Shown here piece by piece: positions 39,757 through 48,380 of a DNA stretch of 64,000 bases; within the stretch, counting starts at the first letter, position 1; every line of letters begins with the position of its first letter. A program made the translations under genes and the position numbers. Below the pieces are notes generated by a model that was not told the DNA's origin, searched no databases, and saw nothing but the letters and a program-made list of their open reading frames with translations. Origin of the DNA: Bacteroidales bacterium (lineage in GTDB: Bacteria; Bacteroidota; Bacteroidia; Bacteroidales; UBA1402); the NCBI GenBank assembly GCA_017464285.1, contig JAFUDT010000003.1, positions 346,600 to 410,599 of the forward strand. Direction: 5' to 3'.

Positions 39757-40851
39757 ATGGAAAACGGAAAACTGAAAATAGGTATCACACAAGGTGATAT
39801 CAACGGCATCTCCTACGAAGTCATACTCAAAACGCTGGCCGAACCGAGGGTCTATGAGCCCCATGCGGTGGTCATCTACGGCTCTTCCAAAGTGGCATCC
39901 TACCATAAGAAGAACCTTGATCTGACACTCAACACGGCAGTCGTCAGTTCGGCCATGGATGCCCAGTACGGTGCCGTCAGCATCGTCAACTGCACCGACG
40001 AAGAGGTCAAGGTCGATCTCGGAGAGTCCACTCCTGCAGCGGGCAAGTCTTCGTGGCAGGCTCTGGAACGTGCCGTCCGTGAAATGAAGGAAGGACTGAT
40101 TGACGTGCTGGTGACCGCTCCGATCAACAAGCACAATATCCAGTCGTCTGAGTTTCATTTCCCGGGCCATACGGAGTATCTGGAACAGGAATTCGGCTCG
40201 GGGCATCATGCGCTGATGCTGATGGCCTGTGAGACGATGCGTGTGGCGGTGGTAACAGGACATATCCCTCTGGAGGAGGTCCCCTCTGCCCTGAACCAGT
40301 CGCTGATTCTGGAGAAAATCAAGATACTGGACAAGAGCCTGCGCTACGATTTCGCTTTGGACAAACCGCGTATTGCCGTCCTCTCGCTCAATCCCCATGC
40401 CGGAGACCAGGGCCTGATCGGCCGTCAGGAGCAGGAAGTCATTGCTCCGGCTGTCGAAGAAGCCCAAAAACAGAACATCTGCTGCTTCGGCCCCATTGCC
40501 GCCGACGGTTTCTTCGGCTCGGACAACTATTCGCTCTACGACGGCATCCTGGCCATGTACCACGACCAGGGGCTGATTCCTTTCAAGGCGATGAGCCAGG
40601 GCCACGGGGTGAACTTTACGGCAGGTCTGCCGATTGTCCGCACCTCTCCGGCACATGGTACGGCTTATGAACTGGCCGGTCAGAACCGAGCGGACGAAAG
40701 TTCCTTTCGGGAAGCTCTCTACATGGCCTGTGACATCTTTTTCAACCGTCAGCGCTATGAGCAGATGCATCGCAATCCTTTGCGCAAACAGCATATTGAA
40801 CAGGGTGGGGATCTGGCCGACCTACCGCCTGTTCGGGAGGATGAACTATGA
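39757..40851 (+). CDS. pdxA: 4-hydroxythreonine-4-phosphate dehydrogenase PdxA
   Basis: A 364-residue cytosolic enzyme of pyridoxal phosphate synthesis, oxidising 4-phosphohydroxy-L-threonine with NAD. IGITQGDINGISYEVILK opens the fold. TAPINKHNIQSSEFHFPGHTEYL carries the metal-binding His. NPHAGDQGLIGRQEQE, GPIAADGFF, MYHDQGLIPFK and TSPAHGTAYELAGQ are the other family signatures. The stop overlaps the regulator's ATG by 4 nt. Confidence 0.93.
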   Translation: MENGKLKIGITQGDINGISYEVILKTLAEPRVYEPHAVVIYGSSKVASYHKKNLDLTLNTAVVSSAMDAQYGAVSIVNCTDEEVKVDLGESTPAAGKSSWQALERAVREMKEGLIDVLVTAPINKHNIQSSEFHFPGHTEYLEQEFGSGHHALMLMACETMRVAVVTGHIPLEEVPSALNQSLILEKIKILDKSLRYDFALDKPRIAVLSLNPHAGDQGLIGRQEQEVIAPAVEEAQKQNICCFGPIAADGFFGSDNYSLYDGILAMYHDQGLIPFKAMSQGHGVNFTAGLPIVRTSPAHGTAYELAGQNRADESSFREALYMACDIFFNRQRYEQMHRNPLRKQHIEQGGDLADLPPVREDEL

Positions 40852-42143
40852 CAACAGAAGAACTGATACAGATCAAGCAACGATTCAAAATCATCGGGAA
40901 TACGCCGGCCTTGAACCGTGCCATCGATGTGGCCGTACAGGTGGCCCCCACCGACCTGTCGGTGCTTATTGTCGGCGAGAGCGGCTCGGGCAAGGAGTTT
41001 TTCCCCAATATTATCCATCATTACAGCAACCGCAAGTTCGGCCCTTATCACCCTGTCAACTGTGCGGCCATACCGGAGGGTACCATCGATTCCGAACTTT
41101 TCGGGCATGAGAAGGGAGCTTTTACGGGGGCAATTGCCGACCGTAAGGGCTATTTTGAAGTGGCCGACGGTGGAACCATCTTCCTGGACGAGGTGGCCGA
41201 GCTGCCTTTGCCGACCCAGGCCAGGTTGCTGCGTGTGCTGGAATCGGGAGAATTTATCCGGGTCGGTTCGTCCAAGGTGTTGAAGACCAATGTCAGAGTG
41301 GTGGCGGCTACCAACAAAGATATGGCCGAAGCCATCAAGTCTGGGCAGTTCCGGGCCGACCTGTATTACCGACTCAACGCCATTTCCATTTCCGTGCCCC
41401 CGCTGCGTGAGCGTCCTGATGACATTCTGCGCCTGTTCCGCAAGTTCACCGCCGACGTGACCGAGCAGTACCGCATGCCTTCGGTGCAACTCACCGACGA
41501 TGCCAGGAACCTGCTGCAGACCTACCGCTGGCCGGGCAATGTGCGTGAACTGAAGAATCTGGCCGAAAGGGTGGCCGTGCTGGCAGCCAGTCAGGAGATT
41601 ACGGCCGAGGACCTGAAGCAGTACATCGACCCGGTCAATACCATGCCGGTGCTCTACGGTGCAGCCTCACGACAGAACGAAGGACAGAGTTTTGCCAACG
41701 AACGGGAAATTCTGTATCAGATTCTTTTCGATATGAAGAAGGACGTGCGCGACCTCAAGGCACTGGTCCATGATCTGATGCAGAAGAGTCATATAACCGA
41801 CGTACAGGTGCCGGCCAATCTTTATCTGGACGACGATGCGGCAAGTTTCGACGGCCGTATGCCATCCTATCCCCGTGAGGAAAGTTTTGCACCCGTACAG
41901 GAAGTCCCGGCCCCTGCCGCAGTCCGCACTCCGGCCCCCGCGGTTTCCTCGCGTAAGGACAATCCCCACATCCAGGAAGCTTCCGAATATGTCGAGGAAT
42001 CCCTTTCGTTGGACGCTATGGAGAAGGAGACCATCCGCAAGGCTCTGGAACGCAACAACGGCCGTCGCAAGAATGCGGCAGCCGATCTGAACATCTCCGA
42101 GCGCACGCTCTATCGCAAGATCAAAATCTACCATCTGGACTGA
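40848..42143 (+). CDS. Sigma-54-interacting transcriptional activator
   Basis: A 431-residue AAA+ activator. Walker A GESGSGKE is near residues 43-50. GAFTGA (90-95), needed for sigma-54 contact, is intact, and GGTIFLDEVAELP is Walker B. VRVVAATNKD and PLRERPDDI follow, then YRWPGNVRELKNLAERV. A proline/alanine-rich linker (about 340-385) leads to a Fis-type helix-turn-helix (IRKALERNNGRRKNAAADLNI, split at the turn). No receiver or sensory domain lies N-terminal, so activity must be controlled otherwise. In Bacteroidales this gene sits before lptE and secG. Target genes are not evident in this window. Confidence 0.9.
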   Translation: MTTEELIQIKQRFKIIGNTPALNRAIDVAVQVAPTDLSVLIVGESGSGKEFFPNIIHHYSNRKFGPYHPVNCAAIPEGTIDSELFGHEKGAFTGAIADRKGYFEVADGGTIFLDEVAELPLPTQARLLRVLESGEFIRVGSSKVLKTNVRVVAATNKDMAEAIKSGQFRADLYYRLNAISISVPPLRERPDDILRLFRKFTADVTEQYRMPSVQLTDDARNLLQTYRWPGNVRELKNLAERVAVLAASQEITAEDLKQYIDPVNTMPVLYGAASRQNEGQSFANEREILYQILFDMKKDVRDLKALVHDLMQKSHITDVQVPANLYLDDDAASFDGRMPSYPREESFAPVQEVPAPAAVRTPAPAVSSRKDNPHIQEASEYVEESLSLDAMEKETIRKALERNNGRRKNAAADLNISERTLYRKIKIYHLD

Positions 42144-42144
42144 C

Positions 42145-42654
42145 ATGAAAAGCTTATGCAGACTGCTGCCTTTGTGTCTGACGCTGTTGCTGACGGCTTG
42201 CCGGATAGGGTACAGTTTCAATGGGGCCTCCATTGACTACACAACCACCAAGAGCATATCGATCAAGGATTTCAGCAATCAGGCACTGTTGGTCTATCCC
42301 CCTTTGGCCCAGACCTTCTCCGAGTCCCTGCGTGAGATTTACACCCGGCAGACCAAGCTCAAGGTGCTTAAGGAAGAAGGAGATCTGCAGCTCGAAGGAG
42401 AGATTGTCGGCTATGACCTGGCTCCTTTAGCTGCTCAGTCGGACGGTTATGCAGCCGAGACCAAACTCACCATGACGGTCAATGTCCGCTACGTGAACAC
42501 CAAGAAGGAAAAGGAGAATTTCGAACAGCGCTTCAGTGCCTTCCAGACCTTCCCCTCGACCTCCATGCTTGAGGATGTGCAGGACGCTCTGCTCGAGGAG
42601 ATTATCAAGGAGATTACCGAAAGTATTTTCAACAAAACCGTAGCCAACTGGTAA
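42145..42654 (+). CDS. lptE: LptE-family LPS-assembly lipoprotein
   Basis: A 169-residue lipoprotein (LLLTAC, Cys19). GYSFNGASIDYTTTKSISIKDF and ANVRYVN-like strands (TMTVNVRYVNTKKEKENFEQRF) match Bacteroidetes LptE, which plugs LptD at the outer membrane. LQLEGEIVGYDLAPLA gives the central strand. Length is normal. It follows the sigma-54 regulator by one base, and its stop TAA overlaps the next ATG (TAATG). Confidence 0.85.
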   Translation: MKSLCRLLPLCLTLLLTACRIGYSFNGASIDYTTTKSISIKDFSNQALLVYPPLAQTFSESLREIYTRQTKLKVLKEEGDLQLEGEIVGYDLAPLAAQSDGYAAETKLTMTVNVRYVNTKKEKENFEQRFSAFQTFPSTSMLEDVQDALLEEIIKEITESIFNKTVANW

Positions 42655-43358
42655 TGACTCCCGATACGTTGATACACTGGCTCCGGAATCCGGAGATGCT
42701 GGACAAGGAAGCAATGCTTGAGCTTTCTCAGGTGCTGCGGGCCTATCCTTGTTTTTCGGCGGTCAGGATGTTGTATCTCAAGGCTTTATACCAGATTGGA
42801 GACTTGAATTATCACAGTGAGCTGTTCAAGACCTCTCTTTCGGTGCCCGACCGTCGGGTTCTTTATTATTTTATCAACGACCTGCCTTTCCCGCTGACGG
42901 CGTCCACGGCTGCTGCCGATACCGGGGCAGCCCCGGCCGATAGCCAGGCCTTCGGGCTGATCGACGATTTTCTGCAGAGTCGTCCAGAGGAGATCTCCTC
43001 TCAGCTCCCCCCGGCCGGCATCTATGCCGGCTATTCCCTGGAGCGTGAGCACGGCGACGGCCGGGATGTCGCTGTTGCCAACCCCGATCTGGTCGAGTTT
43101 CTGGCACATCCTCAGGAACATATCGATGCTGCTGAGAAAGGGCAGGCCCTGCCGGAAGACTTTGATTCGCTCTCCTGGGAAGTGCTGCCCGAATATGCTT
43201 TTACCGAGACCTTGGCCAGGATTTACCTCAAGCAGAAAAAATATGAGCGGGCTTTGGAAATATTCAAGTCTCTGATGTTGAAAAATCCGGAAAAAAGTAT
43301 TTACTTTGCCGACCGAATAAGATTTTTGGAAAAAGTAATTAATCATCTAAATAAGTAA
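42654..43358 (+). CDS. Conserved TPR-like protein between lptE and secG
   Basis: A 234-residue soluble protein without signal peptide. The N-terminal helices (LIHWLRNPEMLDKEAMLELSQ, VRMLYLKALYQIGD) and the C-terminal pair (ETLARIYLKQKKYERALEIF, SLMLKNPEKSIYFADRIRF) look TPR-like. The middle (residues 85-180) is acidic and low-complexity. It is conserved in this place in Bacteroidales; no function is known. Translational overlap with lptE and 5 nt to secG mark it as an operon member. Confidence 0.75.
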   Translation: MTPDTLIHWLRNPEMLDKEAMLELSQVLRAYPCFSAVRMLYLKALYQIGDLNYHSELFKTSLSVPDRRVLYYFINDLPFPLTASTAAADTGAAPADSQAFGLIDDFLQSRPEEISSQLPPAGIYAGYSLEREHGDGRDVAVANPDLVEFLAHPQEHIDAAEKGQALPEDFDSLSWEVLPEYAFTETLARIYLKQKKYERALEIFKSLMLKNPEKSIYFADRIRFLEKVINHLNK

Positions 43359-43363
43359 GCGCT

Positions 43364-43684
43364 ATGTTTTTGGCTATCAGTATTTTGATATTTATTATTG
43401 CGGTAGTTCTCATTCTTGTCGTTCTGGTGCAGAACTCCAAGGGCGGCGGCCTGGCTTCCGGATTTGCCTCTTCCAATCAGGTGATGGGCGTCCGTAAAAC
43501 GACCGATTTTCTGGAAAAAGCTACCTGGACCCTGGCCGGTATTGTCCTTTTCGGCAGCATTATCTCGGCTGCTTTTATCCCGAAGACCACTCAGGAAAGA
43601 GAGTCCGCCATGAAGGAGCAGATTCAGGAGGCCGTGACTATGGATCCCAATCTGGTGGCTCCGGATTTTGACGATGCTGAATAA
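43364..43684 (+). CDS. secG: Preprotein translocase subunit SecG
   Basis: A 106-residue membrane protein with two transmembrane helices (ISILIFIIAVVLILVVLVQNS near residues 5-25 and ATWTLAGIVLFGSIISAAF near 53-71). KGGGLASGFASSNQVMGVRKTTDFLEKATW is the SecG linker signature, quoted here in parts: GGGLAS, QVMGVRKT and FLEKAT. The short hydrophilic tail is acidic. It ends the sigma-54 regulator-lptE operon at a strong terminator. Confidence 0.93.
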   Translation: MFLAISILIFIIAVVLILVVLVQNSKGGGLASGFASSNQVMGVRKTTDFLEKATWTLAGIVLFGSIISAAFIPKTTQERESAMKEQIQEAVTMDPNLVAPDFDDAE

Positions 43685-43705
43685 ATAGTCCGAAACATCA
43701 AAAAT

Positions 43706-43739
43706 AAAAAAAGGGTATCGATCAGATACCCTTTTTTTT
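43706..43739. terminator. Bidirectional intrinsic terminator, secG / PPTase
   Basis: GGGTATC and GATACCC form a hairpin with a 5-nt loop between a seven-A run and an eight-T run, so it works for both convergent genes. The PPTase stop codon lies inside the T run. Confidence 0.9.
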
Positions 43740-44433
43740 AGTCCCTTCCCCTGCAAAAGCAGAGTACGTGTCCCGCCCTGAGGCGGTAGTTCAGGTGGAA
43801 GGTCTGTTCCCGGTAGCGGCCATTGAGCTCCAGATCGGCTCCAAGGTCCTGCTGCCAGTCCGCCTGTTCCGCCTGGGCGGAGCCTTGCGGACAAAGTATC
43901 TGGTGGTAAGCCTCCGGGGATGTTTCGATGTAGAGATCCTGCAGGTAGGTCTCCGGCTCGTCGCATAGGGCCTTGAACATGGCTTCTTTGCCGCTCCAGT
44001 AGCATCCGAGCAGTCTGAGGTGGCCGGCACGGTCACTGGCCAGAGCCTCTATCTGGGCCTGTTCACGCTCTTGCAGGAATCTGGGGCTGACTGTGAGCAT
44101 CCTTTCACTGACAGCCTCGATGTCCACGCCGATGTGACGATATTTCCGGCTGAGCAGGACAACGGCATAGTCGCGGCAGTGGGAGAGGCTCAGGTGCCAA
44201 TCCGAGTCCTGCAGAAAGGGACGGCCGGAAGGATAGTGGGCCAACAGTCCGGGATCGATGCCAAACTGCCGGATCAATACCCTGATTGCGTAGAACTCCC
44301 GTCGGCGGCTTTCCGCCACCGACGGACAGTCCATGGCAGAGGGCAGCATGGCGGCCAGTGCCGAGGCACTTTCCTCCATACGCCACAGCGCGTAGCTGTA
44401 GGTGCTTTCTTCTTTTTTGAGCAACAGGCTCAT
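43738..44433 (-). CDS. 4'-phosphopantetheinyl transferase (Sfp-type)
   Basis: A 231-residue cytosolic enzyme moving phosphopantetheine from CoA onto carrier proteins. The motifs are YPSGRPFL, WHLSLSHCRDYAVVLLS, IGVDIEAVSERM and CYWSGKEAMFKALCD. The last holds the Lys and Glu of the W-x-x-K-E-A motif and binds Mg-CoA. Length suits Sfp-type enzymes and not AcpS trimers. It lies 6 nt after ssb in the mutY-ssb strand, a common Bacteroidetes arrangement. Confidence 0.88.
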   Translation of the reverse strand: MSLLLKKEESTYSYALWRMEESASALAAMLPSAMDCPSVAESRRREFYAIRVLIRQFGIDPGLLAHYPSGRPFLQDSDWHLSLSHCRDYAVVLLSRKYRHIGVDIEAVSERMLTVSPRFLQEREQAQIEALASDRAGHLRLLGCYWSGKEAMFKALCDEPETYLQDLYIETSPEAYHQILCPQGSAQAEQADWQQDLGADLELNGRYREQTFHLNYRLRAGHVLCFCRGRD

Positions 44434-44439
44434 AGGGTG

Positions 44440-44874
44440 TCAGAAGGGAAGGTCGTCGTTGGCTGTTCCCGTCGGGGGCAGGTCGTTGACAGCCGGAGCC
44501 GGGGCAGGTGTCTCTTCTCTGCCGGGAGTCTCCTCTTCGCCTCTCCTGCGTCCGAGCAGCTGGATGGTGTCGGCCACGATCTCGGTCGTGTAGCGTGTGA
44601 TGTTGTTCTTGTCCGTATAGGAACGGTAGGTGATCTTTCCCTCGATGTAGAGCTGGGTGCCTTTGTGGATGTGGTTCTCGGCCAGTCTGGCCAGTCCTCT
44701 CCAGGCTACAATGTTGTGCCACTCAGTGCGCTCCGGCACCTGAACACCGCTGGCCGTGCTGAATGCCCGTTCTGTGGTGGCCAGTCTGAAACTGGCGACG
44801 GGTACGTCTTTGTCGATAAAGCGGACGTCGGGCTCGTTGCCGACATTTCCGACCAAAATAGCTTTGTTGATCAT
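44440..44874 (-). CDS. ssb: Single-stranded DNA-binding protein
   Basis: A 144-residue OB-fold protein. MINKAILVGNVGNEPDVR, ATTERAFSTASG-like loop (here ASFRLATTERAF), TEWHNIVAWRGLARLAENHIHKG (in parts) and YIEGKITYRSYTDKNNITRY are standard Ssb strands. The tail ends DDLPF, the acidic tip that binds repair partners. Its own promoter lies upstream at 44904-44934. Confidence 0.93.
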   Translation of the reverse strand: MINKAILVGNVGNEPDVRFIDKDVPVASFRLATTERAFSTASGVQVPERTEWHNIVAWRGLARLAENHIHKGTQLYIEGKITYRSYTDKNNITRYTTEIVADTIQLLGRRRGEEETPGREETPAPAPAVNDLPPTGTANDDLPF

Positions 44875-44903
44875 AGTGTTATTATTTATAGGTTGAACAA
44901 GGG

Positions 44904-44934
44904 CAAAAATAAGGAGTTCAACCCTAATCTCAAA
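44904..44934 (-). promoter_or_regulatory. Promoter of ssb
   Basis: On the minus strand TTTG (44931-44934), a 19-nt spacer and TATTTTTG (44904-44911) match the Bacteroides consensus. The leader to the ssb ATG is about 25 nt. Confidence 0.75.
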
Positions 44935-44970
44935 ACGTAAAGATTTCTATAATTATATATTTACTAATTA

Positions 44971-46047
44971 TTAACAGAGTAGATCGGACGACCTTCGAAG
45001 CCATCGCTCTGTCAAAACGCAGACGGGGTAGTCGTCTATCTTGTGAACAGGCACTCCGACAGCGGATTGGGATGGGCTCTGAGCGCCGGGTCCTGTCCGG
45101 ATAAAGTAGAATCTGGCCACGATCTTCTGGTGCGTCAGCTGATGGGTGTAGCTGCCGGCCTGGGAGACTTCTGCTCCCTGGCCCATCCAGCCGGCTATCT
45201 GAGGATGTCCGGCAATCAGACTGGCCCAGTCGCCGGCAGGATCCTCAATCAGCGGAAACTCCCAGAGATGCTGCCAGATATCCTTGTTTACCCGCTGCTG
45301 CATCCAGACCTGCTGTCCGTCGTAGAGACAGAGGTAGTGGAAGAAGCGGGTCCGTTTTTTGACCCGGGCAAGTCTTACCGGCCGCCGGTCGACAGTTCCG
45401 GCAGTCAGGGCCAGACAGCGTTCTGCCAGCGGACAATGCTCGCAGTCGGGTCGGGCAGGAGTGCAGCACAGGGCCCCAAACTCCATTATGGCCTGGTTGT
45501 GCATGGCGGCCCGATCTGCTTCCATCGTCTGCCGTGCCAACTCCAGGAAGAGTTTTTCACTGCCGGTGTCCAGGATGTTTGCATCGATGTCATACAGGCG
45601 GGCCAGTACCCGGTAGACATTGCCGTCCACAACGGGACAGGGTTCGTCGAAGGCAAAGGAGGCGATGGCCGAGGCGGTATATCGTCCGATGCCTTTCAGT
45701 CTGAGGATGTCTTCGTAGCGCCTGGGGAACTGGCCTCCGTAGTCACTGACTATGCTGCGGGCGGCCTGGTGAAGGTTGCGGGCGCGGCTGTAGTAGCCCA
45801 ATCCCTGCCAGTGACGCAGGATGCTGGTCTCATCGGCGGCAGCCAGCGCCTGTACATCGGGAAAAGTGCGGAGGAAGTCCAGGTAGTAGGGCAGTCCCTG
45901 TGCAATGCGCGTCTGTTGCAGGATGACTTCGGACAGCCAGATACGGTAGGGATCACGGGTCTGCCGCCAGGGCAGGCTGCGTTTGTTCTCTTCGTACCAG
46001 CGGCAGAGAATACGGCTGATTTCAAAACTGTTCTCCTCGTTTTCCAT
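44971..46047 (-). CDS. mutY: A/G-specific adenine glycosylase MutY
   Basis: A 358-residue DNA repair enzyme removing adenine opposite 8-oxoguanine. RSLPWRQTRDPYRIWLSE, VILQQTR, LKGIGRYTASAIASFAFD (helix-hairpin-helix) and VVDGNVYRVLARL follow in order. The C-x6-C-x2-C-x5-C iron-sulfur cluster CTPARPDCEHCPLAERC is near residue 200. A NUDIX-like C-terminal domain begins at FHYLCLYDGQQVWMQQRVNK (in parts). The gene overlaps none of its neighbours; ssb starts about 95 nt later. Confidence 0.93.
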   Translation of the reverse strand: MENEENSFEISRILCRWYEENKRSLPWRQTRDPYRIWLSEVILQQTRIAQGLPYYLDFLRTFPDVQALAAADETSILRHWQGLGYYSRARNLHQAARSIVSDYGGQFPRRYEDILRLKGIGRYTASAIASFAFDEPCPVVDGNVYRVLARLYDIDANILDTGSEKLFLELARQTMEADRAAMHNQAIMEFGALCCTPARPDCEHCPLAERCLALTAGTVDRRPVRLARVKKRTRFFHYLCLYDGQQVWMQQRVNKDIWQHLWEFPLIEDPAGDWASLIAGHPQIAGWMGQGAEVSQAGSYTHQLTHQKIVARFYFIRTGPGAQSPSQSAVGVPVHKIDDYPVCVLTERWLRRSSDLLC

Positions 46048-46101
46048 GAATGCAAAGTAACGAAAAATCTTTCGTTTAATCCCTTATTCGAGAGCCTAAA
46101 A

Positions 46102-46132
46102 AGGCAATATGTTGATTGATAGTATATTGCCT
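46102..46132 (-). promoter_or_regulatory. 9-bp inverted repeat between mutY and the HU gene
   Basis: AGGCAATAT (46102-46110) and ATATTGCCT (46124-46132) are perfect arms around a 13-nt loop. On the minus strand the hairpin is followed at once by five T, as in an attenuator ahead of mutY. It also lies about 60 nt upstream of the HU -7 box, so an operator role is equally possible. Confidence 0.4.
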
Positions 46133-46190
46133 GTTGGATTTTTTTGAGAAAAAAATCATGAGTGAATTTTTTCTTCCTGAAAATAAGATA

Positions 46191-46198
46191 TATATTTG
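46191..46198 (+). promoter_or_regulatory. Probable -7 box of the HU gene promoter
   Basis: TATATTTG matches TAnnTTTG and lies 100 nt before the HU ATG. The leader contains CCTTG and CAAGG (46218-46222, 46247-46251) able to pair. No exact TTTG is seen at -33; the region is T-rich. Confidence 0.55.
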
Positions 46199-46298
46199 CA
46201 TCCGAAAAAAAGAAGAGCCTTGCACAGGTCGATTGTGACTGGTTCTCAAGGAAAGTGGATGTATAACCTAATTGTATAATTTCAAAATTCCTACAAAA

Positions 46299-46574
46299 AT
46301 GACCAAAGCGGATATCGTTAATGAGATTGCCAAAAGTACTGGCGTTGAAAAGGCAGCAGTTCTTTCAGTAGTTGAGTCCTTCATGGAAACTGTCAAGGGT
46401 TCCCTCGTTAAGGAGGAAAATGTGTATCTGAGAGGCTTCGGCAGCTTCATCATCAAGAAAAGAGCTCAGAAGACCGCCCGTAACATTTCCAAGAATACGA
46501 CCATCATCATTCCTGAGCATAACATTCCTGCTTTCAAGCCCGCCAAGACTTTCATGACCGAGGTTAAGAAGTAA
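46299..46574 (+). CDS. HU-family DNA-binding protein
   Basis: A 91-residue nucleoid protein. MTKADIVNEIAKSTGVEKAAV is the helical start, NVYLRGFGSFIIKKRAQKTARN (in parts) the beta-arm base, and IPAFKPAKTFMTEVKK the C terminus. The arm tip reads IIIPEHNIPAF where most HU have a Pro-x-x-x-P pattern. The ATG at 46299 gives the usual HU N terminus; an upstream frame extension is non-homologous. It precedes a tiny ribosome-type peptide and the RNase gene. Confidence 0.92.
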   Translation: MTKADIVNEIAKSTGVEKAAVLSVVESFMETVKGSLVKEENVYLRGFGSFIIKKRAQKTARNISKNTTIIIPEHNIPAFKPAKTFMTEVKK

Positions 46575-46590
46575 TTTTAATATCATTCAT

Positions 46591-46680
46591 ATGCCAAGCG
46601 GAAAAAAGAAAAAAGGACACAAGATGTCCACGCACAAACGTAAAAAAAGACTGAGAAAGAACAGACACAAGAAGAAATAA
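46591..46680 (+). CDS. 29-residue basic peptide, small ribosomal AURKAIP1/COX24-type
   Basis: MPSGKKKKGHKMSTHKRKK followed by RLRKNRHKKK and a stop. It is almost only Lys, Arg and His, with the KKRLRKNRHKKK end of the mS38/AURKAIP1-type small ribosomal peptide seen in Bacteroidetes. It follows the HU gene by 16 nt and is likely cotranscribed. A role as a small ribosomal subunit component is inferred by similarity of pattern; its length is below usual gene-calling limits. Confidence 0.75.
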   Translation: MPSGKKKKGHKMSTHKRKKRLRKNRHKKK

Positions 46681-46778
46681 TGTCGCTGTTCTATCCAGTA
46701 TCTGCCTAATAAGAACAAACTTGCGTGACTGTAGAGTCGGGTAAGTTTGTTCTTTGTTTTTCAAATTCAAAACCTGCT

Positions 46779-48356
46779 ATGATTACAGAACTGGTAGTGG
46801 ATGTCCAGCCTAAGGAAATCTCGATTGCCGTGTTGGAAAACAGCCGGCTGGTGGAATTCCAGAAGGAGAGCCGGAATGTCTCGTTCTCGGTGGGTGACAT
46901 CTTTTTGGGGCGGGTTCACAAGGTGATGCCCGGCCTGAATGCTGTATTCGTAGATGTGGGCTATGAAAAAGACGCATTTCTTCATTATCTGGATTTGGGA
47001 CCGCAGTACAAATCCCAGCAGGCTTTCCTCTCCCAGTTGCAGGCCAACAAGAAGAAGACGCCTTCGCTGAGTAAGATGCGCATGTTGCCCGATATCCCCA
47101 AGGAAGGGCATATCGCCGAGATGCTCAGCCCCGGTCAGGACATTGTCGTGCAGATCGCCAAGGAGCCGATTTCCACCAAGGGCCCCAGGCTCACTTCGGA
47201 AATCTCCATTGCCGGACGTTTTCTTATCCTGATTCCTTTCTCGGATAAGATCTCCATTTCGACCAAGATCAAGTCGCAGGAAGAACGTGTACGGCTCAAG
47301 CAACTGCTCATGAGCATCACCCCCAAGGGCTTCGGCGTCATTGTGCGCACCGTGGCCGAGAACAAGCGGGTGGCCGAGCTGGACAACGAGTTGAAAGTCT
47401 TGCTCAAGCGCTGGGACGACATGCTGCAGAAAATCCAGACGGCTCCCAAACCGCCGTCACTGATTTATGAGGAGACCGGCCGCACGGTCGTCTTATTGCG
47501 AGACCTGCTGAATGCTTCCTTCGAGCATATCTATGTGAACAATGAGGAGGTATTCGCGGAAATCAGGAATTATGTCAGCCTGATCATGCCCGAAAAGACG
47601 GACATTGTCAAGCTCTACGACAAGGAAATTCCTATTTTTGACCATTACGGTGTGACCAAACAGGTCAAATCGGGACTGGGCAGAGTTGTCTCCATCAAGG
47701 CGGGCGCCTATCTGATCATTGAGCATACCGAGGCCATGCACGTCATCGATGTGAACAGCGGCAATAGGACACGCTCTCAGGACGGACAGGAAGCCAATGC
47801 CTTTGAGGTGAACATGTCTGCCGCCGATGAAATTGCACGCCAGCTTCGCCTGCGCGACATGGGCGGAATCATCGTGGTGGATTTTATCGACATGAACGAC
47901 AGCACGAACCGTCAGAAACTCTATGACCGACTTAAGGAGGATATGGCCACCGATCGTGCCAAGCACAACATTTTGCCTTTGAGCAAGTTCTGTCTGATGC
48001 AGATCACCCGCCAGCGGGTGCGCCCCCAGACTTTCATCCAGACCGCCGAGGTCTGTCCGACCTGCTTTGGCAAAGGCGAAATCCGTCCGTCGATACTTTT
48101 CACCGACATGCTCGAAAATAAGATCGACTATCTGGTCCGGAAACTCAATAAGAAGAAATGCACTTTGCGGGTCCATCCCTACGTGGCAGCATACATTGAA
48201 AAGGGAGGCCTGGCTTCCCTTAAGTGGACGTGGCGCAGGAAATATGATCTCGGACTCAGAATTGTGCCTTCCCAGGCCATGACCTATCTCGAATATGCCT
48301 TTTTCGACAAGGATGGGCAGGAGATAGACATGAAGGAAGAGATAGAAATCAAGTAG
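46779..48356 (+). CDS. rng: Ribonuclease E/G family protein
   Basis: A 525-residue endoribonuclease for rRNA maturation and mRNA decay. It has an S1-like domain (VGDIFLGRVHKVMPGLNAVFVD, in parts, then GYEKDAFLHYLD), ISTKGPRLTSEISIAGRFL, and the catalytic VIDVNSGNRTRSQ near residue 325 with VDFIDMND near 380. TCPTC-type zinc link reads CPTCFGKG. Length is that of RNase G rather than RNase E, so no large degradosome tail is present. The ATG at 46779 begins at the conserved ITELVVDVQP. Confidence 0.92.
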   Translation: MITELVVDVQPKEISIAVLENSRLVEFQKESRNVSFSVGDIFLGRVHKVMPGLNAVFVDVGYEKDAFLHYLDLGPQYKSQQAFLSQLQANKKKTPSLSKMRMLPDIPKEGHIAEMLSPGQDIVVQIAKEPISTKGPRLTSEISIAGRFLILIPFSDKISISTKIKSQEERVRLKQLLMSITPKGFGVIVRTVAENKRVAELDNELKVLLKRWDDMLQKIQTAPKPPSLIYEETGRTVVLLRDLLNASFEHIYVNNEEVFAEIRNYVSLIMPEKTDIVKLYDKEIPIFDHYGVTKQVKSGLGRVVSIKAGAYLIIEHTEAMHVIDVNSGNRTRSQDGQEANAFEVNMSAADEIARQLRLRDMGGIIVVDFIDMNDSTNRQKLYDRLKEDMATDRAKHNILPLSKFCLMQITRQRVRPQTFIQTAEVCPTCFGKGEIRPSILFTDMLENKIDYLVRKLNKKKCTLRVHPYVAAYIEKGGLASLKWTWRRKYDLGLRIVPSQAMTYLEYAFFDKDGQEIDMKEEIEIK

Positions 48357-48380
48357 CTCCTGTCTGACCCAGAAATGAAA

